Assembly (NCBI GenBank): GCA_013397935.1
Contig: VZRN01003162.1
Span: forward strand, 287,228 to 351,227
DNA from: Dasyornis broadbenti
Taxonomy: Eukaryota > Chordata > Aves > Passeriformes > Dasyornithidae
DNA length: 64,000 bases
Direction of reading: 5' to 3'
Below are positions 26,201 through 40,040 of this stretch, piece after piece. Position numbers and translations under genes: made by a program. Numbering within the stretch: the first letter of the stretch is position 1; every line of letters starts with the position of its first letter. Under the pieces are notes generated by a model that was not told the origin of the DNA, made no database searches, and saw only the letters and a list, made by a program, of their open reading frames with translations.

Positions 26201-29200
26201 CATCTAGAAAAGAGACTGAAAAAATCCTAAACTGCCTCTCCCTTGGAAGTTATTGTGCCCAGCAATGCACATCAGGGCTGCAACAATAATTGTGAGAGAT
26301 GGAAAGTGAGAATCAAAGCCTTGGCTCATGTCTATTATTGGCCTAAGGGATTTCAAGCACAGCGAGACTCTGTTGAGCTTGCATTTGGAGAAAGCCTGCT
26401 TCATTTAAAGTAATTAATGTCACAGTACTGTTTCTCTAGACAAGGACTCTTTGCCTTGCCTCTGAACACCACTGTCGTTTTACTGGCGAGGTTCCTTCCA
26501 ACCTCTGCATCATGCCACCTATATGGAAGTATAGCTGTTGGAGCACTGACACCTAGAAGACAGAAGGGACAGCTCTGAGAAAGGTCTGGAGTGGCTAAAA
26601 TGTAATCTCAAATGGTACCTGGATGATTTGTCAGCAAGTGCTCTTACTGTGTCAAAAGATGGCAATGCTCAGCATTTTGTTGGTCATTACCTTGCTTTAA
26701 AATAACCAAGAAACAAGGACCTAATTCAATGAGCTAAGAACACTGTGAAGGCTTTGATTTAAAGATCTATACAGCATTTCATTATCAAACATTATCAGGC
26801 GAAGCCATATTTTAGCTAGTGAACATTTTTTAAAGAGAATTTTCTATTTTTCAAGTACATCACCTGTAAAACAGATATATCCTATAGCTATCTCTCACAT
26901 TGTCTTTACATTGTCAAATTCAGACATGTAACATGATTGCAAAAGCTAAAATAATACCAAACCAAAATCATGGCATGAATTTAGATGCTTAACTACACAT
27001 TTAAGAACCAGGTCTTTTGCCCTGCCTTGAATGAATGGACAAGTATAAATAATCTTGACAGAATGATACATGCTTTATCATTGTTTCATCAAAAGTACAT
27101 CCAAAGATTTAATTTATTATTTTTACAATGTCATTCATGACAAAGACATACATAACCCACAAACACATTACTACCTAGCAGCTGTGTATCTCCTCGTATC
27201 ATCCTGAGCTTTGAAAACTGAAAAACAAACATACTGGCTTTCAAAGGCATTGATGGACAGACTCTCTCGCTTTTTTCCTCTGTTTCATCTGTCAAGCATT
27301 AATCACTGCCTTAGTTGTAAATGAAACTTTTACTGGGCAATTATCATCTTGGTCTATACTAAATCCTTTCCTTTTGCTCCATGTATTAGGCAAAGGTGCC
27401 ATTGCCTGCAGAATACAGCAATAATATATTATAAAATTTGAAACCTAATAAAATAAATGCTGTGTTTCTTGTACCATCATATTCCTGGATTTTACCAGTG
27501 CACAGAAAAGAAATGCCTGATGTCTATCCCTGACAACTCCCACCATTACATCAGTGAAAACAGAATGTTCTCCTGGCCCTGGAATACATACACAGAGCCC
27601 AAACATAGTGCTTCTTAATATTTTTCAGTTGAGAAGGAAAAAAAACCCCTTTTTTCTTTGCCCCTAAAAAGCTATGGCTCCTCTGGTATCCCATCACATA
27701 CATTTGAAATTAAGAATAAGGAGAAATGAAGCAATAATGAAAATGAAATACTATTCCTTTAAAAAAAAAAAAAAAAAAAAGCTTTAATTTTATTTTTTTA
27801 ATTGAAGGTCAAAAAAAACCCCAATGATTAGTATGCTTCTGACTATGCTTAGTAATAGACTTTGATAAGACAGAACGTACACTAGCATTGGAAAATTACT
27901 CTATTAACTTTATTTCCCCCCCATTGTTTGCTTATATACAGAGGGGTGTTATTCTTCTATGCACCAGTAAGATTTGTACAGCTTCCTGGTATTTTTGCAT
28001 GAAGAATGATCACAGTGAGTGAGCAAAATCATGCTAAATAATTAATGAGGAGTCAGTAACACAGGCTGTCTAGAATATCTGGCCCAGTCTTTCATTCTCT
28101 CCTACATGAAGTGCAATTTCTGGCCAACACCGCTGTCTATTCACAACAGGCAGAAGGGGGAAAATGTTAGGTGTGTGCCAGCCTCTCCAGCCTCACAGTG
28201 ACAGAATGTCACCTGGCAGCTGTTCCTCTAACAGCTCCCTCTTTTAAGTATTCTTTTGAACTAGGATTCATGCAAATGTTCATGTCAATACAACTTTAGC
28301 ACAAACATCTAATGGGGGATGAAGAAAGAGCCTTTAAAACTAATATTTTAAGTTTGCCGCTGGGACAGTGAATGGAAAGACAACGAAGAAAAGCCCACAA
28401 ACCAAAAATTCTATTAACAGTGAAACTTCTGCACTTTTTTCCTCGCATTTTTTCCTCAGAGACTATTCAAAACCAAAATGTAACACGGATATGGATGGAG
28501 CTGCTCATCAGCTTAAACAAATTTAGCTAGAGCTTTTCCTGCCAGTCTTTATGAAAGAGAGAAGCTTCCACACCCCAAAATGTTCTCTATGCCTGAAACA
28601 GGTAGCAGATTAGAAGCTTTACACAGGTTCAAATAAACAAAACCAAACAGCAATACAGGTTAAGTAGGAAGCCTTAGCAGCTGGTACAGGCATCAGTTAT
28701 TCAACCTGGTTCAAAACCTTGTTAATATCCAAAGCCCAAATGTGAAAAAAAGCACTGATTAAATGAAATCCAGATGAAATGACAGAAAGATTTTCAGTGA
28801 AAACATAAGATGATTTTATTTTCTACAATCTCACTGCAATAAGCTGTATTTTTTTCTCCCCATAAAGATTGCTTTCAAATAATGAAACTGAAATAGTATC
28901 AAGTTCGGCATATAATGAGGTTGGCATTAATACTAGCTAAATCCTTCAGATGTCTAATGTTGAGATGCGTAATTTTCTTCATAGCGTATTCATATCGGAA
29001 AAGCTAAATTGCTTCTCTCTTTTTTTGATCTTTTGTTTTCTCTTATGATGGTTTTGCTGCTTGCATATTCCAGCATTATAATAATGACCTAGATGAGTGT
29101 TGGGGGGGTTGTGCAATTCTCCTATCTCTTTCTTTAAAGCTGATATTTGAGTTTTAATACACTGATTGATCATTGAATCTTGCCCGGAAGCAGAATTCCA

Positions 29201-32200
29201 CAGCAGAAGACACAAAACCTACGCACAAATAGCAGCTTTGAACCAAACAAAAGAAACACAACAGGGTGCCAATATGTGAAAGTTTACCTTATGCAATCTT
29301 CACTCTTGTTTTCACTCAGATAAATAAAAAAACTCCAAGGAATTCTATACCAGATTAAATATAAGACAGATTACCTACTTAGTATAAAAAAAGTCTTTGC
29401 TAAGAACGAAACTGATACTAAGAGAAAGCAAAATTACAGGTAAGAAAATTATTTTTTCTTTTTTCTGTGTTATATCCATTCTTGTGGGCAGAAGTAATAA
29501 TTCATGAGAAGTAGCAAAGAATCACCATCATCTATCAACTGCACAGAAATGGTGATGAGAGAGTACAACAAAGTAATTCCTCCTCCCTCTCCAAACCTCA
29601 AAAAGTCCTGTTTCGAAGATCTTTTAATAACTGAAAATTTGTGAAAGACTCGTTCTTTTCTGTATGCGAAAAAATGTATGTTTTTTCTAATTAATACCAT
29701 ATAATTTCTGAGTAAAAATTAAATCTACTACGAAGAGGGAGGTACAAAGAGAGGGGAATTTTAGACCTCAGCTTTCATACAGACAGACTTCCCTTTCCAT
29801 GCGCAAAGCAGATAAAGTGTGTATGTGTGCAAAGCTTGGTTTCTATCAGTAGTATGAATCTTCTAAAGGTGTTTCTGAGCAGGCTGAATGACTTGCTATC
29901 CAAATACTATATTTAAATACAGTTCTGGAGGAAAACTGATTTTTCTCCACCCGGAAGCATCATACCTCCTCATAATCATATATTTGGCAAAACTGAAATC
30001 TGAAAGGGTGTTCCTAGATTGACATCTTTCCTGCCTGAAAACAATGGAGCAATTTGGCCTGGCAAATTACAATTCAGTTTTATATAGCTTTTTCATGAAA
30101 CTGCCATACACCACAGGAGATGCAAATAGGCTTCTTTCAGGTCTGGTTGATTTAGATAGACATCATTTCAAGACTACTCCCAAAAAGATAGAATGCCTTT
30201 CAAAGGCTTTGAAAAAAATTCATACCACCATTAGAAAAAGAAATACGGTAAAATAATCATATGCTTTAGGTTGAAATCACCCATGTGCTGGAAAGGTCTA
30301 AGAACCCACATGCAGGTTTGTTAATATATCAAACCAATAATACTGGTTAGTAAGTAAAAAATAAATCCACCTCTGTTAGTGCAATACACCTCAGCACATG
30401 CACCCTGTCTGGTCTGAAGACATTATTTTAATGAACAGCATGATGGGAAGGAGAAGATACTGCAGTGTGAAGATTAAGTACAGCTAGACATGGTGGAGGT
30501 GGGTTTACTAGCTCAGGCTGTCAGACGCCATGTCCTATTCAAGCTCCTTCAAAAAAGAGTTTATTCCAAGTTCTCTCCCAAAGGCAAGTAATATCTGAAT
30601 ATCTTCATTATTGTCCCTCTAAGTACTAGACAAGACACTCCTTGAACGCTTCACACTGCATTGGCAGATATAACCACAGTGCAGAGATTTTACTATATGC
30701 CTTACTCCTGATGGCTTGAATAGTATAGAGGAAAAAATCTGCTTAGGTTATAGTTTCGCTTGAGAAGAATTCAAATTTTGATTCATTTTCAAAGATGAAC
30801 ATAATGACATAATTAATCACCAGTCTCGAAGGGAGGGAAAATTGGTTTGTTTTGGTTTTTTGTTTGATTTGGTTTCTTTTGTCTTGAGAGGGCCTCAATA
30901 AATTATAGAAAATAAAAAGAGTCCAAGGAAGGATTAAAGATGAAAAAGTAAAATAATACACTTTAAAAAGGACTTAGAAAAGCTTTAACTGAAGGTTGTT
31001 TAGTACAATCAAAGCCCGAACAAAAAAACCTGCACTATAACTATTTGTAGAAGGAATAGTAATTAAGAAAATAAGATAAATGCATCTGTAAAGAAAGATG
31101 TTTGCTCCATCTCTCTCAGATTTGGGATAGACCTGTCAAATGCTGAATCAGTCGGACCCTCAAAAATAAACAAATTTTAAATCTTCTAATTCATGTGAGA
31201 AAAGGATTTTCTTGAATTCTTATGTAATCAAACAGAACTGGATCTAGAAGACACATTATGTAATAATCTGCAGGTACTTTGTCCAGCCTCCACTGACTTT
31301 CTGAGGGAGGATGTTTGCCAGGCAAAAGTTGGGAGCCAGGGCAGCTGTCTGAATTCAGAGCCAGTGTGGTGCTGAATAATACAGCACAGAATGTGAATCC
31401 AACCAAAACCCTTTAGGGTTATACAAAGTACCACACCTGCTAAATAAAATATGAATTCAATTATTTTATTTGTTATTTAAAGAATCAGTACTTCAGGATT
31501 GGCTGAGCAACAAAACCAACGAAGTTCTTGTTCAACAAAACAACAATTATCCCAGAGGAGTAACTGCAATATGTGCCTTAATTCTCAAATTTGAAACTCA
31601 GGGTGATTACACAACCTGAAATTCAGAACATCTGAAGGACACTCACACACATATCCGTTATTTACTATTCCGAGGAAAAGGCATGAACACATCTGGCAGC
31701 TTTTGACATCTGAGTTCCAGAGTTAGATCGTATCACAAATAAGCACAAGGCATTTGCCACCGGTCTAGCCAGCTCCCAGGAGCCCATTCATACAACACTG
31801 CTCCAGTTCTGATTTCTTTGTTTTTATGTTTAAGAAAAAATCCCAAGAGTCTTAGGTTTTATAAAGTCCCTGGACTCCCATCTAAAATTCTAAAGGCGAG
31901 AATACAAATGAAGAAAGGTCCCACTATTGTATGAGGAGATAAAGACTGAAGACAAAGACTTGACCTCCTGCAAGACATTGGCAAAGTTTCTTGACATGGG
32001 GGGAAACCTAACTTTACCCTAAGGGCCTTCTGACAGCACATACAGACTCAGGCTGTCATAGACGACATTTTATAATGGAATGAATGGCAAACAGGTAAAA
32101 ATTGTTGCCCAGTTTTGTCTCAAAAGATTCTACAGCAAAGACCCATTCATCACTCCTAGCTGTTGGGATTTCAACTCAAATACAACTGTTCTAGCTAATC

Positions 32201-32395
32201 TTTGCTCTGAGTCTGTTGAGATGATGTCATGGTTTCCTCTGCCTCGGTCACACGGTCCATTTAAGCAACAGCAGTCAAGATTCCACCAGCAGTAGTTATT
32301 CAACACTAAAATCAACCAAAATGCCTCAACCTAAAATGATTTCAGAAAAATAAATGAGTCTCTGGAGAAAGACAAAGTGAGTATCTTTTTATGTA
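26201..32395. other. Single-copy noncoding stretch
   Basis: About 6.2 kb without a recognised gene or interspersed repeat. It contains a 20-base A run at 27761-27780 and a T/G-rich patch at about 30842-30882. Confidence 0.45.
27761..27780. repeat. Poly(A) run
   Basis: Twenty uninterrupted A residues, with no recognisable element attached. Confidence 0.95.
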
Positions 32396-32935
32396 TTTCA
32401 CAGAATGCTTAGAAAATTGAGGAAGAAGAAATGTATGGCATCCTTCTGCATGAAAGAAGATTCAATTAAACCTCAGATATTCTTGCCAGGTATTTGTTTA
32501 ATACATTCTCAAGTATCTCTACCGATGGAGACTTTCCATGTCATTAAGTAATTTACTGTAGAGCTTAAACTGCTCATTCAGTCACAAGGGTTTCCCTAAA
32601 CCTGTAGTCTGATTTATCTTACTGCCCTCTAAGTTCAGCACTGCTTTTCCTATCCACAACGGATAGGGAGAGAAAACTATTGTCTTTCCTTTTGCAGCTA
32701 TGTTTTAAGCACCTGAAAAATAATTTCGTGGTCCACTTCAGTCTGACGCCATTTTAGTAACCAAGCCCCTTAAACCTTTCTCTCAACTTTTTCAGATGTA
32801 AGATCCCATTTGCTACGCCTTCTTTGCTCTCTCCCTTGGTCTACTTAGGTGGCTTACATCCTTCCTGAAGGACGTGATGTGCAATCCTGGATCCATCATT
32901 TCTGTTGAGACTGTATGAGCTCAGAAGATAATAGA
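32396..32935 (-). mobile_element. Very old CR1/L3-like 3' end, minus strand
   Basis: Over more than 500 bases the plus-strand text follows, in correct order, the reverse complement of the CR1/L3-type 3' end found throughout sauropsids. The blocks are a TTTCACAGAATGCTTAGAAA start, GCCAGGTATTTGTTTAATAC, ATCTCTACCGATGGAGACTT, CTTTTCCTATCCACAACGGA, and ACATCCTTCCTGAAGGACGT (relatives: ACATCTTTCCTGAAGTGTGG), ending near AATCCTGGATC. Many substitutions and small indels show great age, probably older than modern bird orders. No open frame survives. The element's 3' end is at the left. Confidence 0.8.
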
Positions 32936-35900
32936 CAACCTTATATTCCTTTTCTTCTTCTTAGCATCCCTTTTAGCCTTTAGAACTTCAAATATGAATC
33001 CTCTTTGTCACCCATCTTTCTCATTCCTCTAATGTCACCGTCACTGTTCTGAGAAAGACCCTCGCACAATTTCACATAGAATTGGCTTCTATTTCTTTCA
33101 GAATGCTGCTCTCATTTTTCATGATCATCCTGAATACAACCTTCTAGCATACTTTTAATTCTTTCACTTTTGCTTCATCTGCAAATACAGTAAGTATTTC
33201 TCAGATGATTTTTCAAAGCTGGCAATTTATGAGTAAGTGTGTCCAGCACGTGCATTAGTGTCTGAGTTCTTAAATGAGATCGTGGAATTGCTCTTTTCTA
33301 TAGGTTTCTTTTCAATGTTATAGCATCTACAGCTACAGAACAAAATATACCTATTTTCCTTCCATTTTATCCTGAACACTTCCCCTCCCCCCAGATGTAC
33401 TGTCACCCAAGTAATGTTCCTGGTTTTATAATTGTGTTATACAATAAGTACTAAACCTTTCATTGCTGAAGGGATGTTATGACAGTTTGCCCCTACTACC
33501 TTTGCTATTGTGCAACTTAAGATAATATTTGCCTTTAAAAGCCTAAAATGTTTCTAATGTTGTATAAGCACTGCATTGTAGCTGTTCCTTGTTACGAATA
33601 ATCCGCTTGATATCAATGCAGCTGTTCATATGAGTTACACAACAGATTCCAAAAGAGCCTATTATTTGTTTTGTTATAAAGTTAACACATGCATAATACA
33701 AAACTATTCGTGACATATTTTTGGGCAAAGCTATGCTTGTTTCTTGTTCAAAGTCCCTGGTCTGTTGGGCTGCACTGACTGTTATCACCGTGCATGTGGG
33801 ACCCAACCTTCCCACAAACAAAACCGATTGCTTCAAATGATCTTTCCTGTAGCAAAGGCCTGGAGGATGGGTCAGTAATTTCATTAACGTATCCTGCTCT
33901 GGTGTGAATACTCTTAATTGAAGTGTGGAGAGGGCCTAAAGACATTTCAGATGGAAGGTTCTATGAAATAAGGCATGTAATTAGGGAATGGTTCAGAATG
34001 ATCGAAAGGGTGTTTTTCATCAACACCATCTCCGCTGTTTGAGGCCATTCACTGAACTTTGCAGAAAGGACTTTCTGAACAAGAGGAATGTGGAGCACAG
34101 CTATTATTACTGTCAAGTATGACACATAGGTGAGAAACAAAAACTATCCCCTCCATTAGTTAGAAAATCACAGCTCTGGCTAATAAAACCTCTACATGTC
34201 ATCTGTGGCCTTTACTATAGAATTCTTTAAAACTATTAGCAGCATCTTCTGTTATTCTCAGAATGAAAGCTGATAAATTAGCAAAGGAGGGAAGAGCTCC
34301 TAAGCTAGACAGTTCACTTGGAGCTGTTATATAAATGGCCTGTCTGAAATGTGTCCAAGATTTAAATTACTCTGATTAGTTGATGTCTGTGGAACTGGCA
34401 ACAAGCCTTTTCACTGTTACTCTCATGGTAATTATTATTCTTGTTTCACTGCATATTTTGATAGCATTTCTCAAGTGTGTAGTTATAAATCTCTTAAAAG
34501 CCTGAGGATGGTTGAATCACTAGAGGTAAAATAAGAACAGATCCCAGCTGATATGATCCTTGCCTTTTCTGTACAACTATTTCTGAAGTTGAAAATAAGT
34601 GTCTCCCTACATCCAACGCAGAATTGATCAGGATGCACTTGAAAAAAGGAACAGCGATGCTTTTAAGCCTGTCCATTACATTTATATATCACAAAAGGAT
34701 GTTTAATTCAGAACAACAAAGTTATGAGCACACAGTTTCCTTCTTTTTGTTAGACTACTTTTTAAAAAAATTAACTGTAAAAATAGAATTTCTAATAGTC
34801 ATCACCACCACACATTTTTCCTTGTAGATAACAGGTCTCTTCAGATTCAAGAAAGCTCTAAAAGATCTCATTTATCTAAAGTTTCAGAACCAATTAATTT
34901 TACCAGAAAAATATTCATCTCATATCCTCAAACATCAAACCTTTCGTGTTCCCATAATTCATCTCCCCAAACTGCTATTAACTCTGCAATGGGAGTTTGT
35001 GTCTCTTTGTTCCCACAGTTCTTTCAAACACCACTTCAAGTCCCATCACTTTTCATTAACTAGTAACTTCTGCAAATCTCTTTGATAGAAGAGTTAAATC
35101 CCCCAAGTCAAAACTTTGTAAATTAGCATTTATTAATCCATGTTTCACCCTGCTCTGTATTATCTGCCACTGAATCAGGAATAGAAACTGCTGTCTCAGT
35201 TCCTAACATGCTAAATTACTTTAGAAAGCTTCTGTTTTATTGTTCTCTGTAAAAAATCATTCCTTTGCACCCTGTTCTGCCTTAGAGTGACACAATGCAC
35301 AATATTCCTCTAACAATATCATATGACATGCCACGGAAAATCAGCTGTGAAGTATTTTCTGATAGATGCTGCAAGAAATTTTCCATGCTGTATGATGAAA
35401 GGAGATATAAACAACTTTTTAACAACTTGCACCACATCATGCTTTTTTTCATTGATCACACACATCCAAATGGGTAAAGCACTTAATTCTGGTGGTTTTG
35501 AAAGATAAAGCTGAAATAATCCTAAATGAACTGTATCTTTACACTGAAGTAAAAATAAATGTATATAAACATGCACCATTATAGGACCTGAGTTTCCATT
35601 TCAGTGGGTCCAATCTGGAAATGCACAGCTGGCAATTGACAAAGATGTCAACCATACATTTTGGTAAAGAGAGCTCCAAAAAAGTCTTTCTTATTCCACC
35701 AACACCATTTTTCTGTTCAGTAGTAAAGAACTAAATGGCCAGACAATAACTATTTTCATATGTATGAATGTCATGAATGCCACCATAAAGTCAAGGAGGT
35801 GAGAAGAAAATTCTTCACTACCAAAGAGTTAGATTACTAACTGAAAAATTCTCTACATGAAATACAATATGATAGCAAAGGAAAAAATGATGAGTGGGCT

Positions 35901-37241
35901 GAGGCACTTAGGAAGCAACTCTAAGAGCTACCATTAATGACAGACTCCCCCTAGACAGAAGATGATAAATGTGCAGAGGAACTGTTTGTAAACTGAAAAA
36001 TCATCCAGCAGATTAGGCAGAAACATTTTCTCCTTAGGATCTTCGCAGGGTTTTGTTTTGTTTCCTCATCTGACATACTTTCAATTATTGAGACAGAATG
36101 ACAAAGGAGCATATGTGCTCAATGATCAGAGGACTTGCACCATCAAACTGGGCATCTGCTACTCATTTCCAAAGGATGCTGCAAGTGAGACGCAAGTGAA
36201 AACCAGAATACTGAATAGTCTTGAGCCAGGCCAGCTGGAGCAGGACCAAGTAATTGGGCTATTTTCAGAGGAACTTAACACAACTGGTCTACAGAAAGCA
36301 ATTTGTACCTGGGAATGCACCCTGTAATTGTTTCATTGTATGTGATCCGCAGTGTTACCGAGATGATTTACACATACATATGGCCAACAACAGATCGAAG
36401 AGTGACTGCAAAGGCGATTCCATTTATCCTTGGTCTTGCTCCCAAATAGAGTTAAAGTGCATTATCATGGCCCAGCCATTAATCTGTGAAAATACAACTT
36501 GATCTGGAGGAATTGTATCCTTGAACAGGATGCATCACAGAAATAATCACCTAATTTATGAATCTGAAGGGTTTCCACTGACTTGATTTCATTCTAGCTT
36601 GACTTGCACCTGCCCCATTCTGTCCTCAATTGCTCATTCATTTGGAAAATGTTATGGCTACCTACTGCATTCACCAGCTGTAACTGCAGCTGTTATTTTT
36701 GTTGTCTTTTTTTCCACACACACACACAAAACAGAAAAAAACCCAAACAAACACCATCTTTTTTTCTTCCATCTTCCCATATTAACAGACAGCCTGGTAA
36801 AACACATTTTGCAAACAAAATTCTGAAGCATTTTAGAAATGGTGAGTCAAATCGATTCATTAAATAATAGTTGTTCAGTGACAGAATCACTAGGGGTGCA
36901 ATGTTACTTGCAACTCCTTTTTATTGACTGTACAGCATTTATAGAAAAGATGATCTTACTTCAATTATGATTTTTATAAGGTGTTATGAATATTCTTTTT
37001 TCTACTTTCATTGTTTCAGATAAATCCCTGAGTAGTCTTAATAATTCAGAAAATAATAATAATTCAGTAAGAAGGACATAGTTTCTCAGATTTCATGGCA
37101 ACAGTAACTCTTCATAAATATGTGCTAACATAGCTTCTACTACAAACCTTTGTAATCTCACATTGTCGGAAAGGGAAAGAAGAGAGAGCTCCTTTTCACT
37201 GAAAGCACGGGTAACAGTGAGTTTCTTCAAAATGGTGAATG
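32936..37241. other. Single-copy noncoding stretch
   Basis: No gene or clear repeat. The part up to about 33250 is pyrimidine-rich and could continue the old CR1, but I cannot align it. A (CA)7 run is at about 36715-36728. Confidence 0.45.
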
Positions 37242-37463
37242 GAATCACAGAATCACAGCAACTGAAGTCATAAGGGACTTTGAGGACCACCTAGTCCAAA
37301 CCTTGGCTCAAAACAGGTCTGTTTAGAACAGGCTACTCAAGCCTATGTCCAAGTGAATGCTGAGCCCCTCCAAGGACAGAGGCACCACAACCTCTTCATA
37401 AATCCTATTCCAATATTCGACCATTCTCGTGGTAAACTGAAAAATCTTAATATCTAATCAGAA
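37242..37463 (-). mobile_element. CR1 3' end, minus strand
   Basis: The segment begins with the reverse-complemented CR1 octamer tail (AATCACAGAATCACAG), then GACTTTGAGGACCACCTAGT and CCAAACC (relatives: GACCTTxAGxATCATCxAGT, CCAACC), CAAGGACAGAGGCACCACAA, and ends with a match to relatives' GTGAAGAAATTTTTCCTAAT as GGTAAACTGAAAAATCTTAA. It is 5'-truncated, with no intact frame. Confidence 0.85.
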
Positions 37464-37926
37464 TATTCCACATTAATATATTTTCTTACCCAAACTTTTA
37501 AGATCTATGACTGATGTAAAGTCACACTAATTACAAAAAAAAAAAATCAACTCCTTATTAATTGTTTTTGCCCCTCAAACCCACAAATGCAAAGCTTGAT
37601 TTGAATTTCTTTTGTCTCTTCATTGAATATCTGAGTGGCAAATGAAAATCTATAAATAAAATGTGTACAGGAATTCTGTACAGATGTAGAGGGAACAAAG
37701 GATCCAGAATAGAGCATGAATGTGGCAGTACATCATCCCACAGACAGAATAAGCCTGATAATTGTCCAACTAACCATTATTGCAAAAAAGTCTTTACCCT
37801 TTTCTGTATCACTCTAATACATGGCACACAATAAAATCCCACATTATCCTGTTCTGATCATCAGGATGACTGGGAGTAACACAGAAGAAAGAAATCAGAT
37901 ATTCAACCTGCTCACACATCAAAGTA
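37464..37926. other. Single-copy noncoding stretch
   Basis: Nothing recognisable apart from a short A run near 37537-37548. Confidence 0.45.
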
Positions 37927-38104
37927 GGTTTGGGGGTTTTTTTGTTGTTTTGTTTTTGTTTGTTTGTTTGTTTTGGAAGTTTTTGGGGAGGATTTTTTGT
38001 TTTTTTGTTGTTGGTGGTGGTTTTTTGGGGGGGGTGTTTGGTTTTTTGTTTGTTTTGTTTGTTTGTTTGTTTGTCTGTTTGCTTGTTTGTTGGGGAGTTT
38101 TTTA
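37927..38104. repeat. T/G-rich (GTTT)n low-complexity tract
   Basis: About 175 bases nearly free of A and C, with units GTTT, GTTTT, GGTTT and a run of eight G residues near 38027-38034. The opposite strand would be C/A-rich, like the tract at 9405-9640. The frames through it are translation artefacts rich in F, V, C and G. Confidence 0.9.
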
Positions 38105-40040
38105 TAACTATTGCAGCTAATGCTCTAGAAGGCCTGATAAACATTTCCTATCTTGGGTAATACTAATTTAGTAGAGGCTAAGGAATTACAGTGTATGAAA
38201 TGTCACCCAGAGACATAAACAAAGATTGCTGAAGAGTTTACTGAATGTTTTCCTTAAAAAAGCTCTCATACAAATGGGACTAAATGCAGATATGATGGTA
38301 AGAACAGCAGGCTGAACATAGGTGAGTTTGTAAAATGTTATCTGGGTTATCTGGATCCATTTCAGCATCCACCTGCACTTGGAAAGATGGAAGAGTTGGT
38401 GGTTGATTTGTTGGGCACAAATCATCCCTTAGCAAAAACTTTTAGGAATTCCTTAACATCTCTCTTGAAGGCAGCACAACTTCAGTCTCCAGTGCTGGTT
38501 TCATTGCCTTATTTTAGCTCCCAATTTAAAGCTAATTGTACAGCAGGTCACATTTAAGCCACTGGAAAAAAAGCCCAGTTACTTTTATGGTGTATGACCA
38601 AGATCTGAAAGAAAATAATAAAACCATTAATTACATCCATTTAAAGGGAAAAAACAGAAACAAGCAAACACAACCCTGCTATAGTTATTTGGAATTACAT
38701 GTAATTTTTCTAACTAGTTCCCAGGTAAACACAGGGGCCATTGTTTTCTTAAGCTTTATAAAACCCAAACCACAAAGTATCTCCCGTTGTCTCACACCAC
38801 CACACCTGGCTTGGCCTTAGTAACCACAGAATTTGGGTTGCAATTTGCAGACATCTACTGACATTTTTCCTTATCCGTCCCTTCTTTACCCCAACAACAT
38901 ATAAGACACCTACAAAACATCGGAGCTGAGAACCGAAGCAATGCTTCCTCTGGGCGCCGTGCAAAAAGTCCATTATCATCAGAAGGCAAACATCTGTTCT
39001 TTTCCCACAAAAGGGTCAATTCAAAACATTAAATAATTAACCCATATCCAGGAGTATGAGTGCACTCAACCCAAAAACACTGGCTACAGAATACAGCATC
39101 TTCATTTTACATTCATGATAACGTAGAGAGTCAAAGCATTCCCTCCTTTATTTATTTATGTGCAACAACAATAAACATCCTTTTCCAGGCAGCACCAAGC
39201 ATACCAGAAAATAGAGTTCTGTCTCCACTTCTGTTCTGTGGAACAATCCCAGCAGTGTGGCACAAGATAATTAAAACATCATAAACTATAGCTCAGCTTT
39301 ACAATTAAAGTAATCTGTTCAACAGTGACAAGATGCCAAAGCTCTGACACCTACATTGCCCAAACAGTCAACATGTCCAGACTGGGCAGAGCACAATGTC
39401 TGCTGCTCACCAAGCTATGTGACATGCTTACTGAGACCTTGGATATAGTTTACCTAGTGCATTCCTTCTGTTCATCCACCATCAGGTTCACTAAAGTGAA
39501 CCGGCTGTGAAATCAGTGGTTTCCCAATTGTTCATTTTCAGGAGAGGCACAAAACTGTTTTATATAAAAGAGACTGAACTGCCAACATTTCAATGAATCT
39601 GAAAGAACTTACCAGCCACTGACCCAAAAAGACAATCAGCACTCAATGCTGATTAGTGAGCACTCAGTGCTCCCCCACTAGAGAAATTGTTTAGTAATGG
39701 TGACATAACCCCTGGATTCTGGGTCATCAGATATAAAATATCATTACTGCTCAGTAACTATTCAGTGACTCAGAGGACACAGGAAGAACTGGCAATCACA
39801 GTCCTTTGTTTGTGCTTGTGATGAGCAATTTTTGGCTAGACAAGTGGTTCTCTACAGTGGCAGGCTAGAGGATGCCAAGTCTGTTCTGTTCCAGCCAAGG
39901 ACTCACACAGGTATTTCAATGGGATTACTCAAGAGCTTAACAATTGATTACAAGTTTGAAGGTCATGTTGGACTGGGACCAAAGTGCTCAGCGCTAAAGC
40001 TGTCTTGATGAACTTCTCTGTATAAACATGTATTGAGGGG
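38105..40040. other. Single-copy noncoding stretch
   Basis: No gene recognised. It contains the paired hairpins at 39634-39672. Confidence 0.45.
39634..39672. repeat. Two adjacent small hairpins
   Basis: AATCAGCA (39634-39641) pairs perfectly with TGCTGATT (39647-39654) across a 5-base loop. GAGCAC pairs with GTGCTC (39658-39672) across a 3-base loop. The cores GCACTCAATGCT and GCACTCAGTGCT are also near-identical direct repeats, suggesting local duplication. Confidence 0.8.

Noticed and set aside
26480..26520. CR1-tail-like GGTTCCTTCCAACCT
   Set aside because: Only about 15 bases match, with no octamer tail or upstream CR1 sequence.
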